A DNA stretch of 64,000 bases from the NCBI RefSeq assembly GCF_000315625.1, contig NW_005434643.1, positions 92,077-156,076 on the forward strand, given 5' to 3'. The notes under the pieces were generated by a model. The model worked only from the letters and a program-made list of their open reading frames with translations. It ran no database searches and was not told where the DNA came from. A program made the translations under genes and the position numbers. Position 1 is the first letter of the stretch, and every line of letters starts with the position of its first letter. This document shows, piece after piece, positions 11,830 to 23,179 of the stretch. The DNA comes from Guillardia theta CCMP2712 (lineage: Eukaryota > Cryptophyceae > Pyrenomonadales > Geminigeraceae).

Positions 11830-12290
11830 TCTCTACTTTGGTTAAGGTTTGCCAGGGAGATGGAGGGTGATACGAGACGATGCTAAAGAAAACTACGGTA
11901 AGAGAAAAAAGACTTGATTCACGACTGAAGAACAAGGAGGAGGAGGAGGAGTGGAAGAGGAAGTGGGTGGAGGAATGGGACGAACCCCTCCCTTCCAACG
12001 CCTTTTCTTCCCGACTCTCTTAACCCCTTCCCCCCACCGTCCGTCAAGTCATTGGCAGCGTAGCTCAATAACGGAGCTTGTCATGGTCGAGTTCTGGTTG
12101 GTGAACTTCAACTTGCGGTTGGAGATAACTTGTCACTAACTTGAGATGAGGGGGGAGGCAAGTGGAGGGAGTGGAAGGACGTTCCATCTGATTGATTCCT
12201 GACACTGAGACCTTATCATCATATCGCATACACGTCTATCGCATCGTCTCAGTCTACTCTTTTCCTTCTTTTCTTCCTTTGCCTCCTCTC
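11830..12290. other. Intergenic, nothing recognised
   Basis: A possible exon fragment ends in a gtaag donor near 11895, but no domain or continuation was recognised. GGA-rich and pyrimidine-rich stretches dominate the rest. Confidence 0.4.
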
Positions 12291-12376
12291 AATGACCAAA
12301 TCGCCGAGTCCTCGAGAGATAATCGTCCAGTGCGCCGATGAGGGCCCCTGTCAGCAGGCTCTCAGTTCCGCCCGCG

Positions 12377-13939
12377 TCATTGGAAGGAAGAGAGTGTACA
12401 TTCATCGAACTCCGGCCATGGTAGAGGCGAGAAGTAAAGCTCTGAGTAGGCGGCCTGGGAAGAGTAAGCAGACCGATCAAGACACGACGACACGTTTCTT
12501 GCAACCTGCCACAGCATGAAGTTTGAGATGCGCTGCTCGCCGCTCGTGCGTATCATGAGGTCCGGATCTAACGAGAGCAGTTGAGCGAAGACAGGCATAA
12601 CAGGCAGGAGAGGAAGGAGAGAAAGAGAGGGGGACAGGGCAAAGATCAGCAGACTAGAGGAGAGGAAAAGAGGAGAGGGGAAGGCAAAGAGCGAATCTCA
12701 GCACCTGGAATGTCTGGCGTATAAAGATGTTGCTTCATACTCGACTCGTCGATCGATTCAAGAGCGATCGAGCCATCAGCATAATCTTTCGCCAGTTTTT
12801 TGACTGCAGCAAGGGGGGGAGCACGAGCTTTCAGTGCTACAAGTATCCGGAGAGAGCTGCAAAGGACCTGCTTGTAGCAATTCCTGCCTCCCGCCATATC
12901 CGATGCAGATAGTTAACGTGCCCCCTTCTCCTCCTCTCTCCGTAAATCTCTGCAAAGCACCTCCTTCTCAGCCCAACCATCGTCAGCTCCGTAAGGTCTA
13001 CCTCTGCTTCCTCCGCTGCCCGTCGCAGGCGAGAGGGCAAACTCTCCAACGCGCCCACAACCCGCACCTTGATCTTCTTGTCCGCGATCTCCCTGTCTCT
13101 TGATATCTACGGAAGCCACTTACCAACCATCAGCAGCAGCACCCATCCTCTTCACCTGCTCCAACCCCAATGCCATCAGGTTGAGCAGCTGAAGTCCGAG
13201 TCAGAGGAAGCACGCTCGTTCTCTGAGCTACAAACCTCTTCAACCTCCCATTGAGCTCGCCCCTGCAAGTTTTCCATTGACAGCGCAAATACTGTAAACA
13301 ATCAGCAAGGCAGGCAGGCAGATAGGAAGGAACGAAGGACAGCAGGCAGGCAGGAAGGCAGGCAAGCCAATCCTTCAGGCCATGATATCATTCGATCATT
13401 TGATCTTCTCTTACCTGTCAAGTACTGGATACCAAGTTCACCCAGCACCCAACGGATGACCTATTGATGTGCAGGTCTGTAAGAAGAGAAGAACATTCCA
13501 GTACGGCCGATATTCACTCACTTGCTCCAGACGCTCCTTCCCTTTCAGGTGGCCAAAACTATAGGGATGGAGGTTAGACATTGATCCATGTCGGCAAGGT
13601 AGACCTGCTCGGCTTCCCCAAGGCTTTTGCGTATCTTCGATTCCCATCCATGATGATCGCAATATGTCTAGGGAGACCTCCTGCCTCCTTTCGCTGTCTC
13701 ATGACCTCGTGGTAGCTCTGACCGTTTTGATCTTCTTGTATAACTTTTTGCTGATCAAATATTTGCATTCCCCATCGAAGATGTCGTGTGCTTACTTTCC
13801 TATCCTGGATCGTGTTTTGATGGGTGAAACTTGGTCTCAACAAACCATGGAGAGGAGCAGTTGGGAAAAAGCCATGGCTTTTCCTCAGGAAGGCAGCAAG
13901 CAGAAATAAGACGACGAGAAAACTTCGATTGAAGATCAT
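12377..13939 (-). CDS. cis-prenyltransferase (UPP/dehydrodolichyl diphosphate synthase family)
   Basis: Ten exons, all junctions in phase: 13939-13605, 13558-13522, 13460-13415, 13291-13236, 13188-13124, 13092-13002, 12949-12868, 12803-12705, 12567-12506, 12454-12377 (316 residues). The enzyme condenses isopentenyl diphosphate onto an allylic primer with cis bonds to make long polyprenyl diphosphates. Diagnostic motifs: [16 protein letters not shown] (the catalytic Asp and diphosphate-binding GNRR), [57 protein letters not shown] and [15 protein letters not shown]. The N-terminus is a signal peptide (VVLFLLAAF) followed by SHG|FFPTAP, a phenylalanine-type plastid leader, so a plastid location (e.g. 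polyprenol for thylakoids) is inferred rather than the ER dolichol pathway. The FSTENW helix motif is diverged (SMENLQ) and the C-terminal tail is short. Confidence 0.93.
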
Positions 13940-14148
13940 CGCACAAAGTCAATGAGAGTGAGTGAGTGGCCAATTATCCGTGAAACTTTCTCCTTATCCT
14001 CATCGCTTGTTGGCTCCTGTTTCTCAGATCCATTAGCCGTCAACAGGTCAGGGGATGCAAAAAGGTACTCATTACCGGCCAGGTACATTGACGCATTCAA
14101 CGATCTTGTTCTTGGACTTTCACAGACTCTCTCATCTTGACCCATCAC
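13936..14148 (-). other. Possible 70-codon upstream ORF of the prenyltransferase gene
   Basis: An open frame from ATG 14148 ends in a TGA that overlaps the prenyltransferase ATG as ATGA (13936-13939). It has no recognised domain. It could be a translated upstream ORF or chance. Confidence 0.2.
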
Positions 14149-15730
14149 TATGATCGCACGTTTTCTCTTCCCTCACTGAAGTTACCGCCTCATCCTCTAC
14201 TTGTTCCTTCTCGCACCAGATGCCTCAGGTTCGCCACTCTCTATCCTCACCTGGCATTCCAGTCGCTTCCTTGCACTTTAGCTCTCATGAATTCCTCCTC
14301 TCTCTCCTGCTTTCCTTGCTCTCCATGTCGTCGCAACCGTTCCAAAACGTGGCCCCCGGACCATTGCGACCTTCAGTCGACTAGTGTGCCAGGAAAGTTG
14401 GGTGACCATATTCCAAACAAAATCGTGTTCCAAAGCAGCCGGATGACCGGAGGTAAGCGGCGGCCCGAGCAGATTAACGGCTTTGGTAAGTTTTTTTGTC
14501 GGGTTCCTTTTATTCTTCAGCTTTTCAAAAACTTTATCAAAAGTTCAAAAATACAGTCAAAATTTGATGCATATAGCAACAAAACTACATTTTAACAGAC
14601 TTCATTGGAAACTAATCTGCGCAGCACTGGCACGGTGGAAGTTCTCATTCCATCAGCCGACCATGAGGAGAGTCAGTCATGGGAACAGAAGGAGCGACGG
14701 ACAATGAGAGAGAGAAGGTGAAGTTAAACAAAGAAGAAGGATATCTCGAACAAGCTCATTCCAAGACAAACCGACCGTACAGCACCAGACCGACCGTGAT
14801 TGTTGTTCTTTCGGAGATGTTTGCTTGTAGTGAATAGCCAACCGTCCATTCATGAGCTCTTTTCGAAGCTTCTCGAGGACAGCTCCTGCTGAGTCTGCAG
14901 CTGCGAGCAGAAGTCACTCGGTGATCCTGTCTCGTTCCCTGTTGCAAGTGACTGACACGTCTCGGCAGAACCGAACAAGCTTTCTCCCCAAGATTGAAAC
15001 CACAAACAGGTCTCTACCGGCTTTTCCCCTTGAGTCAGCAGCTCAGCCTTCTTGCAGACCCTCAAGCTTTGGCGACGAACGAAAGAAAAGGAGGAGAAAC
15101 CCGCAAGGTGACTGGAACATGCCTCCATGCGGCATCTAAGGCTTGGAGCAGCATACAAGACGAGAGATGTGGATGTCAAGCCGGATTGGGTTGCTGCTCC
15201 GTCGGATGAGCTGTGAGATGCTGGAATAAGATACTTTGCAGCATCTCATGCGATCCATGCAGGAACGACATCGCAATACTGGAGGAGAAATTCAGAACAC
15301 TTCATGCAAGGTGCTGATCGTTGAACAACCTTGACGGTGAAGTAATGAATGTCTGTAGGGAATCAAACGCTCTTGAAAGAAGGCTGAACAAGTACTTTTC
15401 GCAACATAAGACTCTCGTCTCGCGTCAAGCAAAGTCCACGCCGCTTGTGGTATCTCCGACTACTCCTCTCCTTGATGGCCTCTACTGAACAAAAACTTGT
15501 CCAGGTGTGTGTCTTGGACAAGTTTGCGTCAAGCGGGGGTTTGCTTCGAACGACGTCAGGGCAGGTAGCAGCATTGTCATGCAACCAATGGGACGGCTGA
15601 CAGAAACGCAGGAGGTCTCGTTTGCGCTGCAAGTCAAGTATTCCTTCGCGGGACACTTGGGTCTGCTCGCTCGCTATTGAGGCGAAATGTTGACAAGATG
15701 AAAAGGTGAAGGCGGAGAAGATCTGAGAAG
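14149..15730. other. Largely unassigned; candidate upstream filamin exon near 14340-14455
   Basis: Plus-strand sequence 14340-14455 reads KTWPPDHCDLQS ... IVFQSSRMTGG before a gtaagcgg donor, which loosely resembles the start of a filamin repeat (Cys near the start, then a Gly-Asn-like turn). It may be a far-upstream exon of the filamin gene that follows. The rest (14500-15730) shows AT-rich stretches and no frame I can chain with confidence. Confidence 0.3.
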
Positions 15731-17929
15731 CTGGGTGGACTCAAATGGAGGCTTCTCGTGCATCCTTGTTGGTCCCACAACCATCGCTGCTGATGTCGTG
15801 TACAAAGGTAGAGCAAGAGAGCAAGTTGACTTGAAGCTGATCTTCATTGAAAGGGTCCGGCACCTACTTCTTCTTCTACACGCCTATCCTTGCGGGTGAG
15901 ACTTGAAACATGCACAATGCTCTCTCTGGTAAGAATGAAGTACCCAACAACAGGAAAATATCTTGTCTCTGTGCGTTTAGGATCAGGAGACGTCCCGGGA
16001 AGTCCGTTTGAGTCAGTCGTCGAACCAGGAAAAACAGAAACAACCTCCTGCACCGGTTACGATGATGCTGTTGTCGTGTGATTGTGCTGGGACCTGACAC
16101 AACTGACAGCATCGGGTATGGGTTTGTTGTGCTCCGAAGCTGGAGTGGAATCTCAGGTCACAAAATCTGATGATATCACAGCGATGTCTCACCCTCACTT
16201 GCAGTTTGTGATCACCTCAAGGGACAAGCATGGGAACCAAAGATTTGAGGGCGGAGACAGATATGACGTCACTTTGTCAGGACCTGTCACGTTCAACGCT
16301 CACGTGACGGATCTGAACAACGGGCAGTACATCGCCAAGTACAACACAATCATGTGCGGCGATTACTACGTGATGATCAAACGAGAAGGCCAGCGCTTGG
16401 CCGGGTGTCCATTCGTCCTGTCTGTGGTCGCTGGTAAGACGCATGGGCCCAGCTGCACGGCAGTGGGAGAAGGCTTGAAGGTCGCGTTTGCGGGGGAGGA
16501 TGCACAGTTTGTGATCGAGGCAAGAGATATCATAGGGAACCAGAGGGTGGTGGGGAACGATCCGTTCGAGGTCGAGATCGAAGGTCCTTCCACCCCTCAG
16601 ATCTCAGTCTACGACCGAGACGATGGCACTTACCTCGTCACTTACAACGTGGAGGCCGTCGGGCAGTACCACACGAGAGTCTTCCTGGGAGAGCTTCAGA
16701 TCTCCGGCTCCCCCTTCACGCAGACGGTGTTGCCAGGCAAGGTTGTCGCCGTCCGGTGCACGGGGGCAGGCAGGGGGTTGACGAGAGCGTTTGCTGGGGA
16801 GGAAGCCTCTTTCACCATAGAGAGCAGAGACATCAACAGGAATAAGACTTCCTCCGGAGCCAAAGAATTCCTTGTCACTGTCCGGGGTGTGATATCGCCC
16901 CAAGTGCACTGCATCGCTGGGGAGAACGGAGAGTTTCACTACTCATACCGGACTGCGCGAGCCGGAACGTACTTTGTGTCTGTGCTGTACGAAGGAGTGG
17001 ACATAGGAGGCAGCCCCTTCAAGCTCACAGTCGACCCGGGCCCTACACATGCCAACGGCTGCAGCGCGGCAGGCCCAGGCATCACAGGAGGATACACGGG
17101 GATCGAGACGAGCTTCATGATCCACGCGCGAGACTACTACGGCAACTCCCGGACGTCTGGAGGCGACATCTTCAATGTGGAGATAGGAGGAACAGCCTCG
17201 GCCAGGTCTCGCATCCGGGACAACGAGAACGGGACGTACACTGTGGCGTACACGCCAGAGATAGGAGGAGACTACTACATCTCGGTGAAGCACGGAGGCA
17301 TCGACATCCAAGGAAGTCCCTTCACGGTCTCCTCAGACCCGATGCCGCGCGAAGCCTATTTGGAGATGTACAGGAGCATGGAGCCTGACTTCACCAGGAA
17401 CTTACAAGCTCAGTTGCTCGACCAGAAATCGCCTGCCAAACCATCAAGAAAAGCTCCCAAGCAAGGAGGCAACGCAGACTACGAATGGAAGTTGGACATC
17501 AAACTGATCGGAGGAAAAGAGCTGCTTCCTAAAGACACAGTCTCTGCCGGGACTTATGGAACAGCTTTCATACACAGCTCGGACCCCTACGTGGTAATGA
17601 GCGTCGGGCCGCAGCAAGTGAAGAGCCAGACGATTCAGAAGAACCTCAACCCCGAGTGGAATGAAACCTTAACGCTCAAGTTCTCAGATCGGATGAACGA
17701 TCTCAACGTGGAGGTGTTCGATGAGGATGTCAACGACGACGACGACCTCATCGGCAAGGCGAAGATCAGCCTGATGGACCTGGTGGAGGACAAGCCCAAG
17801 ATGATCACTGCCAAGCTCAGAGACTTCGATTCCTCAGGCAAGGACAAGGGAATCGACTGCGGGACCATCCAAATGATCTTGACGTTACAACGAACATCCG
17901 GATATCTTGATGATCGTAGATTGCGTTGA
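15731..17929 (+). CDS. Filamin-repeat rod protein with C-terminal C2 domain (5' end not fixed)
   Basis: Exons: ~15731-15808, ~15855-15894, ~15949-16055, 16110-17929; introns of 46-54 nt in phase (16056-16109 clearest). The product has about five immunoglobulin-like filamin repeats, each with the pattern Cys-x-A-x-G-x-G-L, FxIxxRDxxGN, DGTYxVxY and GSPF (e.g. CTAVGEGLKVAFAGEDAQF, ARDIIGNQRVVGND, ISGSPFTQTV). After DPMPREAYLEMYRSM and a Lys-rich linker comes a C2 domain: DIKLIGGKELL, SDPYVVMSVG, KNLNPEWNETLTLKF, NVEVFDEDVNDDDDLIG, with the Asp residues expected for calcium/phospholipid binding (SDPY and DEDVNDDDD). No actin-binding CH domains are seen in the window. Likely a cytoskeletal or cortical protein recruited to membrane by calcium; this is inference. 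Upstream exons probably exist. Confidence 0.88.
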
Positions 17930-18290
17930 GCTGGAAATCATCGGAGTTTTGGGATAAGGGGTGGCGATGTACTTTTTTTCGGTTACACTTGTATTCTTTT
18001 AACGTACAGTGCAATGAAACTGGCTACCGGGTATGGTTCAATCTTCGAGCATGAACTTCTGTAGCCTTCGCTAGGCTGGCTGTATTCGTCCTCCTAACAG
18101 ACTATGAGATCCCTGGCATCAGACCTCCATCAAACTCATACCTTGTCGACCGAAGCTTGCTCTGCTGAAATTGTTTTGACAATGATTCCATGAATTCAAA
18201 CTTCTTCCGCTGTGGTGATATGATAAGGTTGAGCTGTGCGCAAGGAATCAAGGCACCGATCTCCTAATTTTCGTCAAGTCGTCCTCTTCG
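17930..18290. other. Intergenic between convergent filamin and EF-hand genes
   Basis: No coding signal; holds the 3' ends of the two convergent genes. A ttttt-rich stretch near 17970-18000 may lie in the filamin 3' UTR. Confidence 0.5.
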
Positions 18291-19330
18291 TCATCTTGTG
18301 AAGCGTGATGTGCTTGTGTCTGCACAACAGTGATTACACGCCAGCTGATTGTCATCAACAGTACCCTCGATTCCTTCTTCAATGATTTGTTCAAATCCTT
18401 TCTTTGCATGACATCCTGATAATACAAATTCAGTCACCTGTCTGTCCCAATGACATACTTTGTACAGATTCTTCCCATGCATCTTGTGTTATTTCGTTGA
18501 CCCAATACTTTTGATGGACATTTTCTTCCTTCTGCAGAAAAGAAAAGCAATCAGTTCAATGCCCAACAGGAGCACAGGCAGCACATGATACGGCTTCTCA
18601 GTGATCCCATCATAACCAGGACCATCCATGAGCGCATGTCTCAACTCTCTCAAATTCTAATCGACTCGTCAGCGATGTAGAAGTAAAAGAGTTACAGACC
18701 ATCTCTTTGTTGCCTCCCATCTGTACCCCAAACAGCGACTTGAAGTCGACATTCATCTCATATTGTTTGACAACATTCTCTACACTGCAAGCAGTGTGAA
18801 ACATTAGTAACACATCTGGACTTGTGAAACCCACCTTTCAGATGAAATGCTCTCAGCTTCGCTACCCATCAGCGTTCTCTGCAGAGGGTATCAGCGACAC
18901 TCATGGGATCAGAGCATCATCACAAAGGCAGAGATGAGCTCTATTTCGTTGTTCTCTTGGTCCGCTTTGATCTTGAGGTATTCTATAGTCTTTGCAGGTG
19001 TCAACACGAGTCAAGGAGCAAGGTGCGGGTCTTAACCAAGCTCAAGAACTCTTGGAAATCAAAATACTTGGACGTCTTTCCATCGAACTCTTGCTCCAGG
19101 TTTTGAAGCAAGTCATGCAGAGCCCTGTCCTCTGAGTTCTTGTACCCCATCGTCTGCAAGGGACATCAGACTTGTATCGGCTCGATCCGCTCAAGCTCAA
19201 GACGCACTTGAAAGGCCCTTGTCAGATCTTCCAGGTCAATAGCGCCACATCGATCTTGATCGACTTCTGAAAAGGCAGCCTCGCATCTGTCGATGACTGT
19301 CTGCGGTATAACTCCCGCTATAGTCACCAT
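18291..19330 (-). CDS. Calmodulin/centrin-like EF-hand protein
   Basis: Seven exons chain in phase from ATG 19330 (MVTIAGVIPQT) to a TGA at 18291, about 204 residues. EF-hand 1 is AAFSEVDQDRCGAIDLED: ligand positions 1, 3, 9 and 12 are Asp but position 5 is Cys. The second hand (FDGKTSKYFDFQEFL) has Lys at positions 3 and 6 of the loop and is probably dead for calcium. The layout then continues as helices (ELISAFRTLMGS, ENVVKQYEMNVDFKSL) like the C lobe of the family but without a clear loop, and ends in a Cys/His-containing tail (LACNHCCAD). Overall a small calcium-sensor-like protein with one plausible site. A ctttcag acceptor directly before the ATG leaves room for an upstream non-coding exon. 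Confidence 0.75.
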
Positions 19331-20180
19331 GACCTGAAAGCATTCCCTTCAGCCTAGACGTTCGTATTCGAAAGACTGACGGGGGAGATAAGGTGCATTA
19401 GGATCGTATACATTCATGAGTTGAGATCGATATCAGCCTCCTTCAAAAGTCATTTGTATGTCTTGTGTCTCCTAAAAGTTGGGTACATTCTAGACTGCGT
19501 CTTGTCTTGCGATTCAGGACTCTCTGACTATCTTGAAAACTTTTCCAACTTGACGCTTCCACTTTCAAAATCTCCCACTCGTTCGACATAGCGCATTACC
19601 ATGACATTCACTTAGAGCCCCTTGCTATGTTGGACTTCGAACTAATACTGACATTGAATTACCGTTCCCATTGGAAGAGCTCTTCTTCTATTGATTTTCT
19701 CCCGTCTTGCCTTCACCTTTTGCTCCTCTAGTGTTCCATCAAGAATTTCTGATCTTCTCCTCTGCTGTCAACCTCCTTCTCTCGCGCTCCTCCCGAGTCC
19801 CTCCCTCCCCCCAACAGTCTCATCCATTCTTGTAAGACCACCATCACTGGGCCCTGCGAACTTTCAATAACGCTTGGTAGGGCCAACCCCCTGGTATATC
19901 TACATGTTCTGATTTGTACCCCATACCACCCCCATTTTTCTCAATTACAATTGGGGTAGTGACTGTATTCATCCGACATCCACCCCATAAAGGATCGTTG
20001 GAAATCAACCTGTATCTCTGAAACGGGCTTGTAACGGCCGACTACAGGACCCCCTACCGTACCGACCCCCCTTCAAGTCCGTACCGTTGATGGATCATGG
20101 TACTACGGTAGGGTGGGTCATGGCAGGCAGGCAGAAAGTTTTAACACCTGCGGCTGCCGCCCAAAAAAGAAACTCGGGGG
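19331..20180. other. Intergenic, no gene seen
   Basis: No frame of interest. Contains an inverted repeat ccctaccgta (20052-20061) / tacggtaggg (20104-20113), which could be a hairpin or the terminal repeat of a small element, and pyrimidine-rich stretches near 19690-19830. Confidence 0.5.
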
Positions 20181-20235
20181 ACAAGAGGCACTCGAACCCG
20201 GGCAGAGGCACTACCAACTCATTTACTCAACTTCT
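20181..20235 (-). repeat. Truncated tRNA-like sequence (D-arm joined to T-arm)
   Basis: On the minus strand gagttggtag (like a tRNA D-loop, box A side) is followed after a few bases by gggttcgagtgcc (box B / T-loop). The anticodon arm is missing, so this is not a working tRNA; it may be the head of a tRNA-derived SINE. It sits at the edge of a GC-rich island. Confidence 0.3.
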
Positions 20236-20302
20236 CAGTACTTTGAATGATTCATGATTAAAGTAGAATTAACCCCAGGCTTCCGTGCAGCGGCCCGCGG
20301 CC

Positions 20303-20340
20303 GAACCGTCACTACCGTACTGAACCGTCACTACCGTACT
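20303..20340. repeat. 19-bp tandem repeat, two copies
   Basis: gaaccgtcactaccgtact at 20303-20321 and 20322-20340, exact. It lies in a GC-rich island (20280-20480) whose composition matches the other islands in the window. Confidence 0.9.
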
Positions 20341-20607
20341 CCTCCGGGCAGCTGGCAGGGCAGTCCCGGCAGAGTCACGGTGCGGGCCACGGCAGTCCGG
20401 AGTCCGTACGGCAGCCTGACGGTGAGCCGGGGCCCGGCGGCTCCTGGCCCGGCTCCAGGCCCGGCTCGGAGTGACGGTGTATGTGTGGGGATGTGGATCA
20501 AATTGCGAAGAGGCAGACGGGATTCGGACATGGCAGACCTGAAGGGCGTTGTTGGAGGAGGAGGTGAGACAACGCTGATCCTAATGTCGAGTCCGATGAT
20601 GAAGGAG

Positions 20608-20692
20608 GCGATGGGGATGGGGATGGGGATGGGGATGGGGATGGGGATGGGGATGGGGATGGGGATGGGGATGGGGATGGGGATGGGGATGG
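20608..20692. repeat. (GGGGAT)n microsatellite
   Basis: About 13 units of ggggat just upstream of the novel repeat-protein gene; G-rich enough to form a quadruplex on the plus strand. Confidence 0.95.
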
Positions 20693-20801
20693 TCTAACAA
20701 ACTCAGGATGGGGAAGAGGATGGGGAAGAGGATGGATACTGTCCAAGATGTTGATGATTTGACTTTGCATGTTGAAATTGGCGCGCTGAGAAGAATGGAC
20801 C

Positions 20802-22533
20802 TTGGCGTTCGGTCTGACTTTTCACCCAGGGCTACTTGCTTCCCTCCTCCTCATAGCTGTTCTGTGTTACACAGCCACCAACAGAATCAGTCTCTTCAAT
20901 GCAGATTACAGCCCGCTGCATCAAAACGTGGATGTTAAGGCCATTGGCGATACTGGTTGCCTCGGATCAAGCTGTAAACTATCAGACAAGGCAGCAGAGA
21001 AGGATCTGAGCAACTTCTTCTCCAAGTTTCTTGACCATGGAAGCCATGCGGGACGGGTGCAAGCGAGATCCGCAGTTCGGAACAAGCCTCTGAATGATGT
21101 GGCTGCTACCAACGACATGGCAAACTACTATGACAGTTTGTCTGGAACCGTTCGCAAGACTCCATCTGTGGTGTTGGCTGAGAGCAAGCAGCGACACAAC
21201 GTGCAGATATCTTCTAACGAGGATCGCAAGCAGTTTGAGAGCTATTTCCATCAACTCTCACAGAAAGTGCAGAAGAAGCCGGAGGTGTTGGAGGCCGAGA
21301 AGGCTGCAGAGAACAAGGCGAAGCAGGACCTGCTTGCGTCTCTGAGAGAATCCAGGAAGTCAGCTGAGAAGATCAAGAAGGCTCATGATGAATCAAAGTA
21401 CATCGCTCGAATGGACAAGGAGCTTGTTCGTGCAGATCAGCAAAGGCGGCATGCACACCCCACCGCACATGATACGCTCTCGCCAAAGGAGGCGAAGCCT
21501 TCGCAAGATTCGATGAAGGATGTTCATGCGACCGTGTTGTCTGCAACGGCTTCTCAGAATGACTGGGATCAATATTTCGATGCACTGAACAAGCAAGTTC
21601 ACAAGTCACCAACTGTGCTGGCAGCTGAAAAGCATGATGCAGTGAGGGAAAAGCAACACGAGCTGAACACAAGATCTAACGATCTCAAGGCAACGAGTCT
21701 GCTGAAGCAATGGACCATGCAACAAGCAGTCCCTTCCAAGCATCTTTCCTCCTCTGAAGCAGAGAATTCAATGGAGTCCTACTACAAACGTTTGAACAGC
21801 GAGGTGAAGAAGCGCCCGAGTGTGAAGCGAGCAGAGACCAAGTCGATGCAAGATATTCAGAGAATGCGGGATATGATCCGGAAGAACAATGAGAAGTCGC
21901 AAAGATCCCGTCTCGCATGGGAACGACGAGAGGCTGTTCCAGGAGTACATCTCAGCACTGAAGAAGCGAAGAAACAGGGGAACAAATACTTCCAAAGTCT
22001 TAATATGATGGTTCACAAGACTCCCATGGTTGTACATGCTGAGCGGGAAGCGAAATTAGTGCATATGAAGAATGTTGAGGTATGTCGCAGACTTGGTGAC
22101 TGCAGTGACTGATCTCCTCGGTTCAGGCTGAGGCGAGGGTGAGAAGAGAAGAACAAAGAATGGCCAAGGAATTGAAGAAACAAGTGGCTGTCCCGAGCAT
22201 CCATCTGTCGGCAAGCGAGGCCAAGAAAGAGGCAGAGAATTACTTCGATTCGTTGAGCTCACAGGTGCACAAGACTGCTAAGGTAAGGAGCTGGACAAGC
22301 AGGAGGATAAGTGTAAGTTGGGCTTCAGGTGTTGGCAGCAGAGCAGATTGCTAAGCAGGAGGCCCAACAAGAGAAGGTAGTGCTTCGACCTTAGCTTTTA
22401 TCAATGGTTTGACACTGGATCTGCTGTCCTTTCAGCAGAGCGGAGAATCGACAAGGTTTTGTCGTTTGGCATGTTGGCTGTTTTGCTGATCTTTGTGTTT
22501 GCTTTGTCTTTTTCACTCTGTCATTCTCTTTGA
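20802..22533 (+). CDS. Novel membrane protein with six YF-L-V-K-P-V-AE repeats
   Basis: Exons 20802-22079, 22127-22282, 22329-22376 and 22441-22533 join in phase 0. The exact start is not fixed: no in-frame ATG precedes the hydrophobic segment LLASLLLIAVLCYTA, so a short upstream exon is likely (acceptor-like cacccag at about 20830). A second hydrophobic segment (LSFGMLAVLLIFVFALSF) ends the protein, giving a lumenal or cytosolic helical body anchored at both ends. The body holds six copies of a motif of the form Y[FY]xxLxxxVxKxPxVxxAE, e.g. YYDSLSGTVRKTPSVVLAE, YFDALNKQVHKSPTVLAAE, YYKRLNSEVKKRPSVKRAE; later copies are preceded by HLS[SAT]xEA. The sixth copy is interrupted by intron 3. I do not recognise the family. 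Lys/Glu richness suggests an extended helical structure. Confidence 0.75.
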
Positions 22534-22594
22534 TTGAGCAGCCGGGGTAATGAGAAACGAGCCAAGTTGCTATGTCTGTCCTTATTGTGTCACA

Positions 22595-22977
22595 GGGAAC
22601 ATGATGAAGGTGGCTGAGGAGGTGGTGGATAATACCCACCTTCCAAGCGAGACCGGCCAGCTGAAACTGAAATGGTGAGGAGGAGGAAGGAGTCTGTTTC
22701 ACAGGTGTCATGCTGGAACAGGAAGGGAAGCGAGCCCGCGGGGAAGTTGTACCGGCAGCTCAGGAACAAAGTCCTGCAGGTAAATGATAGACCCCCCTGA
22801 ACCCTTGGGTGATGCGATTGGTTTCAGGTGAAGGGGCGAGGAGAAGGCTCTCAGGGGCAGGTACCGTGAAGAAAGAGGGGGTTTGGGAGGGCTGACTAAT
22901 GCCTTTGACAGGTTGATAGTGAATGGAGGTCGAAGAGACTGCCGTTGGAGAAAGAGTATGTCAGGGAATATGCATAA
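22595..22977 (+). CDS. Small unidentified spliced gene or 3' part of a gene
   Basis: Four exon-like blocks: ~22598-22674 (MMKVAEEVVDNTHLPS), ~22706-22780 (GKLYRQLRNKVLQ), ~22828-22860 (VKGRGEGSQGQ) and ~22915-22977 (VDSEWRSKRLPLEKEYVRE, TAA stop). Last three junctions are in phase 0; the first junction does not join cleanly. It could be an independent small gene or an alternative end of the repeat-protein gene upstream. No domain recognised. Confidence 0.45.
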
Positions 22978-23179
22978 TGTTAATACAGTTTCTTTGATTT
23001 TTAAACAACGAAAAGCATTTGTTGGATGAGCCAGTAGAAGATTTCATTGGTGTTGTTTGGTTGCAAACATATAGAACAGTCTCATCTCTGCAGGTATGAA
23101 GAGCAAGCTATCCTCCGCCCACTGGTAGAAAGATGTCACCGATGGTTGAACACACAACAGGCTGGGAGCGACATCACGC

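Noticed and set aside
14850-15179. 109-codon minus-strand frame
   Set aside because: No domain, no splice partners, and overlaps another open frame on the plus strand of similar quality.
18610-18834. Single-frame minus-strand ORF of 74 codons as a separate gene
   Set aside because: It is one exon of the EF-hand gene read through into its introns.
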